NCBI RefSeq assembly: GCF_004331465.1
Contig: NZ_SJKB01000001.1
Span: forward strand, 682,001 to 746,000
DNA length: 64,000 bases
Source of the DNA: Kribbella pittospori
Lineage (GTDB): Bacteria; Actinomycetota; Actinomycetes; Propionibacteriales; Kribbellaceae
Direction: 5' to 3'
Each line of letters begins with the position of its first letter. Position 1 is the first letter of the stretch. Below, piece after piece: positions 8,110-16,235 of this stretch. The position numbers were made by a program, and so were the translations under genes. Under the pieces are notes generated by a model. It made no database searches and was not told where the DNA came from. It saw only the letters and a list, made by a program, of their open reading frames with translations.

Positions 8110-9516
8110 TCAGGTGAGGTAGGTATCCCGCGCGAGGTTGTAGGCGAGGTCCTTGGCGACCTGGAAGGCGTCGTCCTCGTCGAGGCGGTGCTGTACGACG
8201 AGGTTCGCCAGATAACCGGCGTCGATCCGCCGGGCCAGGTCGTGCCGGGCCGGGATCGACAGGAACGCCCGGGTGTCGTCGACGAACCCGGACATGTTGT
8301 AGAACCCGGCCGTCTCCGTCACCAACTCGCGGAACCGCCGCATCCCGTCCGGGCTGTCCAGGAACCACCACGGCGCCCCGAGCCGCACCGCCGGGTACAC
8401 GCCGGCCAGCGGCGCAAGCTCCCGTGAGTACACAGTCTCGTCAACGGTGAACAACACCAACCGGAAGCCCGGCGCGTGTCCGAACCGCTCGAGCAATGGC
8501 CGCAGCGACCGGGTGAATTCGGTCGCCACCGGAATGTCGTGCCCCTGGTCCGGCCCGTAGGCCGCGTGGATCGCTGGATCGTGGTCACGCAGTACGCCCG
8601 GGTGCAACTGCATCACCAGCCCGTCCTCGGCCGACATGACCGCCGACTGGTACAGCATGTGGCCGGCGAACGCACTCGCGTCCTCCGCCGACACATCACC
8701 CTTCAACGCACTCGTGTAGATCCGCGCCGCCTCGGCATCGGTCAGCGGGATCGCTGCCGCGCTGTAGTGCCCGTGGTCGGTCGCCCGCGCACCCGCCTCG
8801 ACGAACGCCTGCCGCCGCTGCCGGATCGCCGCCAGGAACCCGTCGTACGTCGCAGTGTCGACGTCGGCCAACTCCCCGAGCCGGGCAGCGAGGAAGCTCC
8901 AGCCGGGCCGGTCGACGTGGACGAGGGCGTCGGGCCGGAAGGTCGGGACGACCCGGCCGGGCAGGTCCGCGGCGAGCTTCGCGTGCTGGGCGAGGTCGTC
9001 GGTCGCGGCGTCGGTGGTCGAGATCAGTTCGATCCCGAACCGGTCGAGCAGGGCCCGCGGCCGGAACTCGGGCTCGGCGATCCGGGCGGAGATCTGGTCA
9101 TACAGCTCGTCCGCGGTCTCGGCCGACGGGTGCGTGGTCACGCCGAGGACCTCGGCGAACTCGTGCTCCAGCCAGTACCGGCTCGGCGTACCGAGGAAGA
9201 GGTGCCAGTTCGCGCAGAACTCCCGCCAGACGTCGCGCGGGTCGGCGGGCGCGGTGCCGTCGCGGCGGGGGAGGCCGAGGCGGTCGGGGGAGATGCCCTG
9301 GGAGATCAGCATCCGGGTGACGTAGTGGTCCGGGACGACCAGCAGCTCGGCCGGGTTGCCGAACGGCGCGTCGGTCGCGAACAGCCCGATGTCGACGTGC
9401 CCATGCAGGCACAGCAGCGGCAGGTCCTTCGTCGACGCGTGGATCCGCCGGGCGATGTCGCGTGCCTCGCCGGCGGGCAGGGCGCGGTCCGGATGAGGCT
9501 GCAGGGCCTTCGGCAT
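8110..9516 (-). CDS. uxaC: Glucuronate isomerase
   Basis: The protein is 468 aa, the usual size for uronate isomerases of the amidohydrolase superfamily. It interconverts D-glucuronate/D-fructuronate (and galacturonate/tagaturonate) in the cytoplasm. The start at 9516 is set by GGAGGA just upstream; the longer open frame lacks a ribosome site. Family marks include an early H-x-H (LHGH), the central HPGVLRDHD region and the C-terminal GFVDDTRAFLSIPARHD block. The gene is divergent from the LacI regulator at 9699, with a perfect dyad between them. The fructuronate reductase-type gene at 14803 supplies the next step. Specificity for glucuronate over galacturonate is not shown by the sequence. 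Confidence 0.88.
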   Translation of the reverse strand: MPKALQPHPDRALPAGEARDIARRIHASTKDLPLLCLHGHVDIGLFATDAPFGNPAELLVVPDHYVTRMLISQGISPDRLGLPRRDGTAPADPRDVWREFCANWHLFLGTPSRYWLEHEFAEVLGVTTHPSAETADELYDQISARIAEPEFRPRALLDRFGIELISTTDAATDDLAQHAKLAADLPGRVVPTFRPDALVHVDRPGWSFLAARLGELADVDTATYDGFLAAIRQRRQAFVEAGARATDHGHYSAAAIPLTDAEAARIYTSALKGDVSAEDASAFAGHMLYQSAVMSAEDGLVMQLHPGVLRDHDPAIHAAYGPDQGHDIPVATEFTRSLRPLLERFGHAPGFRLVLFTVDETVYSRELAPLAGVYPAVRLGAPWWFLDSPDGMRRFRELVTETAGFYNMSGFVDDTRAFLSIPARHDLARRIDAGYLANLVVQHRLDEDDAFQVAKDLAYNLARDTYLT

Positions 9517-9546
9517 GGGTCCTCCGGGATGTGGGCTGAAACGGGT

Positions 9547-9564
9547 ACTGCAAAGGATTGCAGT
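9547..9564. promoter_or_regulatory. Predicted LacI-family operator (ACTGCAA-N4-TTGCAGT)
   Basis: A perfect 7-bp inverted repeat with a 4-nt centre lies 30 nt upstream of the uxaC start in the gap shared with the divergent lacI-type gene. TGCAA half-sites are typical of LacI/GalR operators. A related half site, ATTGCAG, recurs at 9657-9663. The regulator at 9699 is the obvious ligand (inference). Confidence 0.65.
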
Positions 9565-9636
9565 GCGCACGAGCCCACACAAGTCCTTGTCCACAAGGCG
9601 AATCCCACTGGCCTTCGATCGACCGTGAACGAACTC

Positions 9637-9666
9637 TTGACACAAGTGTGAAACCGATTGCAGACT
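9637..9666 (+). promoter_or_regulatory. Putative promoter of the lacI-type gene
   Basis: TTGACA at 9637-9642, 18 nt of spacer, then CAGACT at 9661-9666. The minus-35 hexamer is a perfect consensus and the minus-10 is weak. The proposed minus-10 overlaps a TTGCAG half site at 9658-9663, which would permit autoregulation. Proposed from pattern only. Confidence 0.4.
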
Positions 9667-9698
9667 GCGACGGCGGGGGCCGACCTGAGGAGGTGACC

Positions 9699-10688
9699 AT
9701 GCCTGCGACGATCCGTGACGTGGCGCGGCTGGCAGGCGTGTCGCCGTCCACTGTGTCCCGGGCGCTGTCGATGCCGGAGATGGTCAACGCCGCGACCCGG
9801 GCCCGAGTCGCAGCCGCGGTCGAGCAGCTCGGCTACCAGCCCAACCGTGCCGCCCGCGGTCTGATCACCGGCCGCACCGGCAACATCGGCCTGGTCGTGC
9901 CCGATCTGGCGAACCCGTTCTTCGCCAGTGTCACCAAGGGTGTGCAGGCGCGCGCCCGCCGGTCCGACACCGCTGTGTTCGTCGCGGACACCGACGAGGA
10001 CGTGACCGCGGAGGTCGGCCTGGTCCGGGCGCTGTCCAAGCAGGTCGACGGGCTGATCCTGTGTTCGCCACGGTCCGGTGACGCCGACCTGTGCGCGATC
10101 GCCCAGGACACGAACGTCGTCCTGGTCAACCGCACGGCCGCGGGCATCCCCGGCATCACCTACGACAACGAGGAAGGGATGCGGCAGGCCGTCGCCCACC
10201 TCGTTGCCCTCGGCCACCGCCGGCTCGCCTGGGTCGGTGGACCGGTCACGTCGTGGTCGACCCAGCACCGCGGCATCGGCCTCGAGAACGCCGTCGCCGA
10301 CCACGGTGTCGAGCTGAGCCGGGTCGGTCACTTCGGGCCGACGTACGAAGGTGGCATGGCGGCGGCGGACCAGGTCGTTGCCTCCGGCGCCACCGCAGTC
10401 ATCACCTACAACGACCTGGTCGCGATCGGGCTGCTGGCCCGGTTGCACGCACGGGGGATCTCGGTTCCGGGCGACCTGAGTGTTGTCGGCGTCGACGACA
10501 TCGCGATGTCCCGGATGGCCCGACCGGCGCTGACCACGGTCCGGCTGCCCAAACAGGAGGCCGGCCGGATCGCGGTCGAGCTCCTGCTGGCCCTGCTCGA
10601 CGACCCGGACAGCACCGTCGACACCCGCGGCACCCTGCACGGCGAGCTGATCGTCCGTGACTCCACGGGTCCCGCGGCAAGCCCCTGA
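9699..10688 (+). CDS. LacI-family transcriptional regulator of the uronate operon
   Basis: The protein is 329 aa. The ATG at 9699 follows GAGGAGG. The N-terminal helix-turn-helix reads TIRDVARLAGVSPSTVSRALS, with a hinge helix around residues 50-58 (NRAARGL). The rest (60-325) is a periplasmic-binding-protein-like effector domain with GLVVPDLANPFF and VVGVDDI typical of LacI/GalR proteins. It is divergent from uxaC and upstream of the ABC importer and dehydrogenase, so it probably represses both directions until a uronate or uronate oligomer binds. The effector identity is inferred from neighbours. Confidence 0.88.
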   Translation: MPATIRDVARLAGVSPSTVSRALSMPEMVNAATRARVAAAVEQLGYQPNRAARGLITGRTGNIGLVVPDLANPFFASVTKGVQARARRSDTAVFVADTDEDVTAEVGLVRALSKQVDGLILCSPRSGDADLCAIAQDTNVVLVNRTAAGIPGITYDNEEGMRQAVAHLVALGHRRLAWVGGPVTSWSTQHRGIGLENAVADHGVELSRVGHFGPTYEGGMAAADQVVASGATAVITYNDLVAIGLLARLHARGISVPGDLSVVGVDDIAMSRMARPALTTVRLPKQEAGRIAVELLLALLDDPDSTVDTRGTLHGELIVRDSTGPAASP

Positions 10689-10757
10689 TCTGCCGCCCGA
10701 GCCGATCAATCCCGGCACCATGCCAGGCCCGCCTTTGATCCAGAGGAGATAGACCCG

Positions 10758-11987
10758 ATGCCCCTGCAGCGCAGAACCGGCCGTCGCGTCCGCCGCACAA
10801 CCGTCGTCGGCCTGCTCGCCGTACTGGCCGCGTGCGGAGCCCCGACAAGCCCCAACCAGTCGTCCGGCGACAGTTCCGGCGACGCGCCGGACAAGCCGTC
10901 GAAGGCGGTGACGCTGAACATTCTCGACGTGGCCGGGAACCTGCAGCTGACCCAGCCGATGATCGACGACTTCGTCAAGCAGCACTCCGACGTGATCTCC
11001 AAGGTCACCTACTCCAAGGGCCCGGCGCCCGAGCTGTCCGGCAAGATCAAGGCCCAGCAGGACGCAGGCCGGGTCGACATCGACCTGGTGCTGACCGGCA
11101 CCGACGGCCTGGCGGCCGGCGCGGAGCAGGGCCTGTGGATGGACCTGTTGCCGAAGTACGCCGATCGGCTGCCCGGCATGAAGGACTACCTCGAGCCGGC
11201 CGCGAAGATGCAGGGGCTGGCCGGCAACGTCGGCGTCACCGTCACCTACTACCCGTCCGGCCCGCTGCTGGAGTACCTGCCGGCCAAGGTCCCGACGCCG
11301 CCGAAGTCCGCCGAGGAGCTGCTGGCCTTCGCGAAGGCCAACAAGGGCAAGGTCATGTACGCGCGCCCGGCCAACTCCGGCCCCGGCCGGACCTTCCTGA
11401 TGGGCCTGCCGTACATCCTCGGTGACAAGGACCCGAAGGACCCGGTCAACGGCTGGGACAAGACCTGGGCGTACCTCAAGGAGCTCAACCAGTACGTCGA
11501 CTTCTACCCGTCCGGTACGGCGGACACGATGAAGGCGCTGGCCAACGGCTCGGCCAGCATCATCGCCAGTACGACGGGCTGGGACATCAACCCGCGCGTC
11601 CTCGGCGCCGTGCCGAAGGAGGCCGCGATCACACCCCTGAAGGGCTTCCACTGGGTCACCGACGCGCACTATGCCGTCGTCCCGAAGGGAGTCTCGACCG
11701 ACAAGCAGGCCGCGATCCTGCAGCTGCTGCAGTTCATGCTGACGCCGGAGCAGCAGGCGAAGGCGTACGACAAGGGCTACTTCTACCCGGGTCCGGCGAT
11801 CAAGGGTGTCGACCTGTCGAAGGCACCGCAGGAGAGTCAGGACGCGATCACCGAGTTCGGCCGGCCGGAGTACGACAAGTTGATTGCCGACAATCCGAAC
11901 GAGGTGCCGCTGGACGCGAAGGCCCTGGTCGCTGCGTTCGACAAGTGGGACCGGGAGGTCGGCGGCAGCAAGGTGAAGAAGTCGTGA
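10758..11987 (+). CDS. ABC importer solute-binding lipoprotein
   Basis: The protein is 409 aa. The ATG is preceded by GAGGAGA. A twin-arginine-like basic N-terminus and hydrophobic run end in lipobox LAAC, so the mature protein is lipid-anchored outside the membrane. The remainder is a family-1/PotD-type extracellular solute-binding protein, with a Ser/Pro/Asp-rich linker after the anchor. Its stop overlaps the GTG start of the ATPase gene, making it the first cistron of a binding protein, ATPase, permease, permease, dehydrogenase operon. The ligand is unknown; context suggests a uronate or uronate-containing saccharide. Confidence 0.85.
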   Translation: MPLQRRTGRRVRRTTVVGLLAVLAACGAPTSPNQSSGDSSGDAPDKPSKAVTLNILDVAGNLQLTQPMIDDFVKQHSDVISKVTYSKGPAPELSGKIKAQQDAGRVDIDLVLTGTDGLAAGAEQGLWMDLLPKYADRLPGMKDYLEPAAKMQGLAGNVGVTVTYYPSGPLLEYLPAKVPTPPKSAEELLAFAKANKGKVMYARPANSGPGRTFLMGLPYILGDKDPKDPVNGWDKTWAYLKELNQYVDFYPSGTADTMKALANGSASIIASTTGWDINPRVLGAVPKEAAITPLKGFHWVTDAHYAVVPKGVSTDKQAAILQLLQFMLTPEQQAKAYDKGYFYPGPAIKGVDLSKAPQESQDAITEFGRPEYDKLIADNPNEVPLDAKALVAAFDKWDREVGGSKVKKS

Positions 11988-13072
11988 GTGGATTCGGCCA
12001 ACTCCGGCTCGAGGGCGTCGGCCGCCGGTTCGGGACGGCGGACGCGCTGGCCGGGCTGGACCTGACGATCGAGCGGGGCGAGTTCATCGCCCTGCTCGGC
12101 CCGTCCGGTTGTGGCAAGTCGACCGCGCTGAACTGTCTGGCCGGGTTGCTGCCACTGACTGCCGGCAGCATCTGGCAGGACGACCAGCGGATCGACACGC
12201 TGCCTCCGGAGAAGCGCGGGTTCGGCATGGTCTTCCAGAACTACGCGCTCTTCCCGCACCTGACCGTCCGCGACAACATCGCGTTCGGCCTGCGGATGCG
12301 CCGGCTGCCGAAGGACGAGGTACGGCGCCGGACCACCGCGGCGATCGAGATGGTCCGGCTCGAGGAACACGCGAGCAAGCTGCCTGGGCAACTGTCCGGG
12401 GGTCAGCAGCAGCGCGTCGCGATCGCCCGGGCGACTGTGCTCGAGCCATCGCTGGTGCTGATGGATGAACCGCTCAGCAATCTGGACGCGAAGCTCCGGC
12501 TGGAGATGCGGACCGAGATCCGTCGACTGCACCAGTCGCTCGGCCTGACCACGGTCTATGTCACGCACGACCAGGAGGAGGCGCTCAGCATGGCCGACCG
12601 CCTGGTCGTGATGCGGGAGGGCCGGGTGCAACAGATCGGCACGCCCGAGGAGGTCCACACGACGCCGACCACCTGGCACGTCGCCGACTTCATGGGCTAC
12701 CGCAACCTGCTGCCGCTCGCGGCGCAAAGTGTGGCCGGTGAGGTCGTGACGGTCCCGATCGGCGGTACGACGATCGACGGCGTGGCGCAAGGTACGGTCG
12801 CCGCCGGCGAGGACGTGGTCGTCGCGGTGCGGCCCGAGGACGTGAAGCTCGGTAACGAAGGTCTGAAGGGTCTCGTCGAGGTGGTCGAGTACCAGGGCCG
12901 CGAGCTCGCGGTGGAGGTCGTGCTGGAGGACGGCACGCGTCTGCACGCCCGGACCGAACGCAAGGTCCAGGCCGGTGAGTCGGTGTCGGTCGCGATCGAC
13001 CCGAGCCGGCTGCTGGTGTACGCGTCCGACCGTCCTGCGGCGGAGCTGGTGACTGCGGGGCTCGCGGTATGA
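11984..13072 (+). CDS. ABC importer ATP-binding protein with TOBE domain
   Basis: The protein is 362 aa. The GTG at 11984 overlaps the preceding stop by 4 bp (GTGA), which fixes the start. Walker A is GPSGCGKST (about residues 39-47), the signature is LSGGQQQR, Walker B is VLMDEPLSNLD, and the H-loop is THDQEE. The last 110 residues form a TOBE-like regulatory domain, as in sugar and polyamine importers of the MalK/PotA class. It energises import of the substrate captured by the upstream lipoprotein through the two permeases downstream. Confidence 0.9.
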   Translation: MSGFGQLRLEGVGRRFGTADALAGLDLTIERGEFIALLGPSGCGKSTALNCLAGLLPLTAGSIWQDDQRIDTLPPEKRGFGMVFQNYALFPHLTVRDNIAFGLRMRRLPKDEVRRRTTAAIEMVRLEEHASKLPGQLSGGQQQRVAIARATVLEPSLVLMDEPLSNLDAKLRLEMRTEIRRLHQSLGLTTVYVTHDQEEALSMADRLVVMREGRVQQIGTPEEVHTTPTTWHVADFMGYRNLLPLAAQSVAGEVVTVPIGGTTIDGVAQGTVAAGEDVVVAVRPEDVKLGNEGLKGLVEVVEYQGRELAVEVVLEDGTRLHARTERKVQAGESVSVAIDPSRLLVYASDRPAAELVTAGLAV

Positions 13073-13953
13073 GCCAGACCGCGAGCTGGCAGCATCGCCT
13101 CGCCGAGCGCGGCGTGGACCGGCGGCTCTGGTTGTTGCTGCCGGCCACCGTCTTCGTGCTGCTGCTCTTCATCTACCCGTTCCTGTACGGGCTGAGCCTG
13201 TCGTTCCAGCCGCTCAAGGGCGGCGGGGCGCTGGCCAACTATCAGAAGTTCTTCAACGACGCCTATCAGCGCGACACGATCGCGACGACGCTGAAGATCG
13301 CGCTGCCCGCGGCACTGCTGAACGTGCTCGCCGCGGTGCCGATCGCGTTCCGGATGCGTGGCCGGTTCCGCGGCAAACGACTGCTCACGACCGTGCTCGT
13401 CGTGCCGATCACACTCGGCACGGTGCTGACGGCGCAGGGCCTGCTGAACTACCTCGGCCCGACCGGCTGGTTCAACCGGATCCTGATGGCCGTCCATCTG
13501 ATCGACGATCCGATCCGGCTGACCAACAACTACTGGGGTGTGTTCTTCTCGCTCATCATCACCGGGTTCCCGTTCGCGTTCCTGCTGGTGCTGTCGTACC
13601 TGAGCGGGATCGACCCCACCCTCGAGCGGGCCGCTGCGACACTCGGCGCATCCCGGGCGCAGCGGTTCCGCCGGATCACACTGCCGCTGCTGGCTCCCGG
13701 GCTGGCGACGACGTTCCTGCTCACGTTCGTGCTTGCGTTCTCGGTCTTCCCGTCGGCGGTGCTGGTCGGTAACCCGGCCGGATCGACCCGGGTGATCTCG
13801 CTGGCGGCGTACCAGGCGGCGTACGAGCAGTACGACTACGCCTACGCCTCGGCGATCGCGATGATCATGGGCGTGGTCGAGCTGGTCGTGGTGGCGATCG
13901 TGCTGCTGTGGCGGTCGCGGCTCTACACCGGATCGACAGGAGGCAAGGGATGA
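13069..13953 (+). CDS. ABC importer permease 1
   Basis: The protein is 294 aa with about six transmembrane segments, the first at about residues 20-42. The EAA loop contacting the ATPase is seen as ERAAATLGASRAQRFRRI. The start overlaps the upstream stop by ATGA. It belongs to the PotB/sugar-type binding-protein-dependent permeases and should pair with the following permease to form the transport channel. Confidence 0.87.
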   Translation: MSQTASWQHRLAERGVDRRLWLLLPATVFVLLLFIYPFLYGLSLSFQPLKGGGALANYQKFFNDAYQRDTIATTLKIALPAALLNVLAAVPIAFRMRGRFRGKRLLTTVLVVPITLGTVLTAQGLLNYLGPTGWFNRILMAVHLIDDPIRLTNNYWGVFFSLIITGFPFAFLLVLSYLSGIDPTLERAAATLGASRAQRFRRITLPLLAPGLATTFLLTFVLAFSVFPSAVLVGNPAGSTRVISLAAYQAAYEQYDYAYASAIAMIMGVVELVVVAIVLLWRSRLYTGSTGGKG

Positions 13954-14786
13954 GCACGCGAGCCCTCAAGGCGACGCCGACCGCCTGGCTCATCTGGGCC
14001 GTGGTGGTGTTCTTCTTCGTCAACCTGGCCGGTGTGGTCGGGTCGGTGCTGGTCAGCTCGTTCGGCCGGCGCTGGTTCGACACCTGGGTCCCGGACGGTT
14101 TCACCACCCAGTGGTACGGCGACGCGTGGCACGAGTTCGGGTTGTTGCAGGTCATCTCCGTGACCCTGATCGCGTCGGGGCTGGTCGTCGTACTGTCGGT
14201 CCTGGTCGGGGCGCCCGCGGCGTACGTGCTGGCCCGGCAGAATTTCCCGGGCAAGCGGCTGGTGTACCTGACCTTCCTGTTGCCGATCCTGATGCCACCG
14301 ATCACGTACGGCATCCCGCTCGCGACCGTGCTGTACAAGTTCGGTTTCGCGGGTCACCTGTCCGGCGTGGTGCTGGCCAACCTCGTGCCGTCGGTGCCGT
14401 TCGTGATCCTGACCATGACGCCGTTCATCGAGCAGGTGGATCCGAAGATCGAGAGCGCGGCCCGGATGCTCGGCGCGAACACCCGCGCGGTGTTCCTGCG
14501 GATCCTCGCGCCGCTGCTCGTGCCGGGCCTGCTGGCCTCGGCGATCCTGGTGCTGGTCCGTACCGTGGGGATGTTCGAGCTGACGTTCCTCACTGCCGGT
14601 CCGGACTCGCAGACATTGGTGGTCGCGCTGTACTACTCGATGTCCGCTGCCGGGATCCGCGCCCAGCAGTCGGTCGACGCGATGGCGGTCATGTACACGG
14701 CGATGATGCTGGTGCTGCTCGTGGTCGCGCTGCGTTTCGTCAACCCCACGCAGCTGGTCGCTCGCGTGAAGGAAGAACCCGAATGA
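13950..14786 (+). CDS. ABC importer permease 2
   Basis: The protein is 278 aa. The start at 13950 was chosen because ATGA overlaps the previous stop; a further upstream ATG in frame lacks support. It has about six transmembrane helices and the EAA-loop IESAARMLGANTRAVFLRI. It is the PotC-type partner of permease 1. The stop is followed within 16 nt by the TTG start of the dehydrogenase gene, consistent with one transcript. Confidence 0.87.
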   Translation: MSTRALKATPTAWLIWAVVVFFFVNLAGVVGSVLVSSFGRRWFDTWVPDGFTTQWYGDAWHEFGLLQVISVTLIASGLVVVLSVLVGAPAAYVLARQNFPGKRLVYLTFLLPILMPPITYGIPLATVLYKFGFAGHLSGVVLANLVPSVPFVILTMTPFIEQVDPKIESAARMLGANTRAVFLRILAPLLVPGLLASAILVLVRTVGMFELTFLTAGPDSQTLVVALYYSMSAAGIRAQQSVDAMAVMYTAMMLVLLVVALRFVNPTQLVARVKEEPE

Positions 14787-14802
14787 AAGCTGAGGTGCAC
14801 GC

Positions 14803-16200
14803 TTGAGCAGGCTGAGTCTCACCAACCTCCCCGTCGCCCCCGCGGTCGATCCAAGGGCACTGTCGATCGGCATCGTCCATCTCGGACTGGGAGCGTTCCA
14901 TCGCGCCCACCAGGCCGTGGTCACCGAGCGGGCCGCCGTCGCCAGTGCCGACACGCGGTGGGGGATCACCGGGGTGAGCCAGCGCTCGGGCAAGGTCCGC
15001 GACCAGCTGGCACCGCAGGACGGTCTGTACTCCGTGCTGGAGCGTGGACTGGGCGATCCGTCGGTGCAGGTGATCGGCAGCATCCGTGAGGTCCTGACCG
15101 CCCCGGAGGATCCGGACGCTGTGGTGACACGGATCGCGGATCCCGCGGTGTCCGTGGTCACGCTGACGGTGACCGAGAAGGGGTACCGCGCGGCCGGTCA
15201 CGGCCTCGACCTGGGTGATCCCGAGATCCAGGCCGACCTGACCGGCCGTCCGCCGCGCACGGTGGTCGGGCAGCTCGCGGCCGGGATGGCGCGCCGGGAC
15301 GAGCCGTTGACGATCGTGTCGTGCGACAACCTGGTCGCCAACGGTCCTTTCCTGCGGAAGCTGGTGACGGACTACTTCGAAGCCCTGGGCAAGGTCCCGG
15401 AGGTGTTCGAGGCGACCCGGTTCCCGGCCAGCATGGTCGACCGGATCGTGCCGGCGACCACCGACGCGGACCGTGACGAGGCGGCCCGGCTGCTCGGCGT
15501 ACGGGACGAGGCAGTCGTGGTCGCGGAGCCGTTCCTGCAGTGGGTGATCGAGGACGACTTCGCGGGGGACCGGCCGGCGTGGGAGCGCGGTGGTGCTGTC
15601 CTCACCGGCGACGTGGCGCCGTGGGAGCAGGCCAAGTTGCGGATGCTCAACGCCACGCACTCGATGCTTGCCTACCTCGGTGCTCTGCGCGGCTACGAGA
15701 CCATCGCTGAGGCGGTGCGGGACGACGAGTTGTCCGCGCTGGCACGTCAGCTCATGGCGGAGGACGTCGTACCGACGCTGAAGGCACCGGATGGATTGGA
15801 CCTGACCGAGTACGGCGCGTCCGTGCTCGAGCGGTTCGCCAATCCGGCGTTGAAGCATCGGACCACGCAGGTCGCGATGGACGGGTCGGTGAAGCTACCG
15901 GTCCGGATGCTGGGGACGGTCCGCGATCGTCTGGCTGCCGGTGCCGAGCCTCGGGTGGTCTCGCTGGCCGTCGCTGCGTGGATGGTCTACGTGCTGAAGA
16001 CGCCGATTGTCGACGATCCACAATCCGATCGGTTGAAGGCTGCGCTGGCGGGAATCTCCGAGCCGGCCGCTGTGGTCGATGCGTTGCTCGGTGTCGATTC
16101 GGTGTTCACTCCCGACCTGCGCGACTCGACGGTCTTCCGCGAACTGCTGGTCGAGCACGTCAGTTCGCTGACCGCCGGGTCGAGCACGTCGGTTGGCTGA
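14803..16200 (+). CDS. uxuB: Mannitol-dehydrogenase-family oxidoreductase, probable fructuronate reductase
   Basis: The protein is 465 aa, normal for the long-chain mannitol/fructuronate dehydrogenase family. The start is TTG at 14803 with TGAGGTG 6-12 nt upstream; a stop just upstream in frame excludes a longer protein. The N-terminal Rossmann region begins GIVHLGLGAFHRAHQ. The catalytic lysine motif is K-L-R-M-L-N-x-x-H around residues 277-285, and NLVANG is also present. In this operon it most plausibly reduces D-fructuronate, the UxaC product, to D-mannonate with NADH. Mannitol or altronate activity cannot be excluded. The 3' end lies in a 29-bp tandem repeat. Confidence 0.82.
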   Translation: MSRLSLTNLPVAPAVDPRALSIGIVHLGLGAFHRAHQAVVTERAAVASADTRWGITGVSQRSGKVRDQLAPQDGLYSVLERGLGDPSVQVIGSIREVLTAPEDPDAVVTRIADPAVSVVTLTVTEKGYRAAGHGLDLGDPEIQADLTGRPPRTVVGQLAAGMARRDEPLTIVSCDNLVANGPFLRKLVTDYFEALGKVPEVFEATRFPASMVDRIVPATTDADRDEAARLLGVRDEAVVVAEPFLQWVIEDDFAGDRPAWERGGAVLTGDVAPWEQAKLRMLNATHSMLAYLGALRGYETIAEAVRDDELSALARQLMAEDVVPTLKAPDGLDLTEYGASVLERFANPALKHRTTQVAMDGSVKLPVRMLGTVRDRLAAGAEPRVVSLAVAAWMVYVLKTPIVDDPQSDRLKAALAGISEPAAVVDALLGVDSVFTPDLRDSTVFRELLVEHVSSLTAGSSTSVG

Positions 16201-16235
16201 CCCCAGGTCGGGCACCTCAGTTTGTTGACCGCCGG
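16150..16235. repeat. Three tandem ~29-bp units across the uxuB stop and convergent gene end
   Basis: Units begin GTCGAGCACGTCAGTT (16150), GTCGAGCACGTCGGTT (16179) and GTCGGGCACCTCAGTT (16207), each continuing into GCTGACC or TTGACC and then CCGG or CAGG. They encode the C-terminal SSLTAGSSTSVG of the dehydrogenase and overlap the 3' end of the convergent beta-helix gene 2. This looks like local duplication that rewrote both C-termini. Confidence 0.65.

Noticed and set aside
14783..14806. Seven-codon mini-ORF (MKAEVHA) between permease 2 and uxuB
   Set aside because: The ATG overlaps the permease stop as in the other operon junctions, but seven codons with no further evidence is most simply chance; its sequence mainly supplies the ribosome site for the TTG start at 14803.
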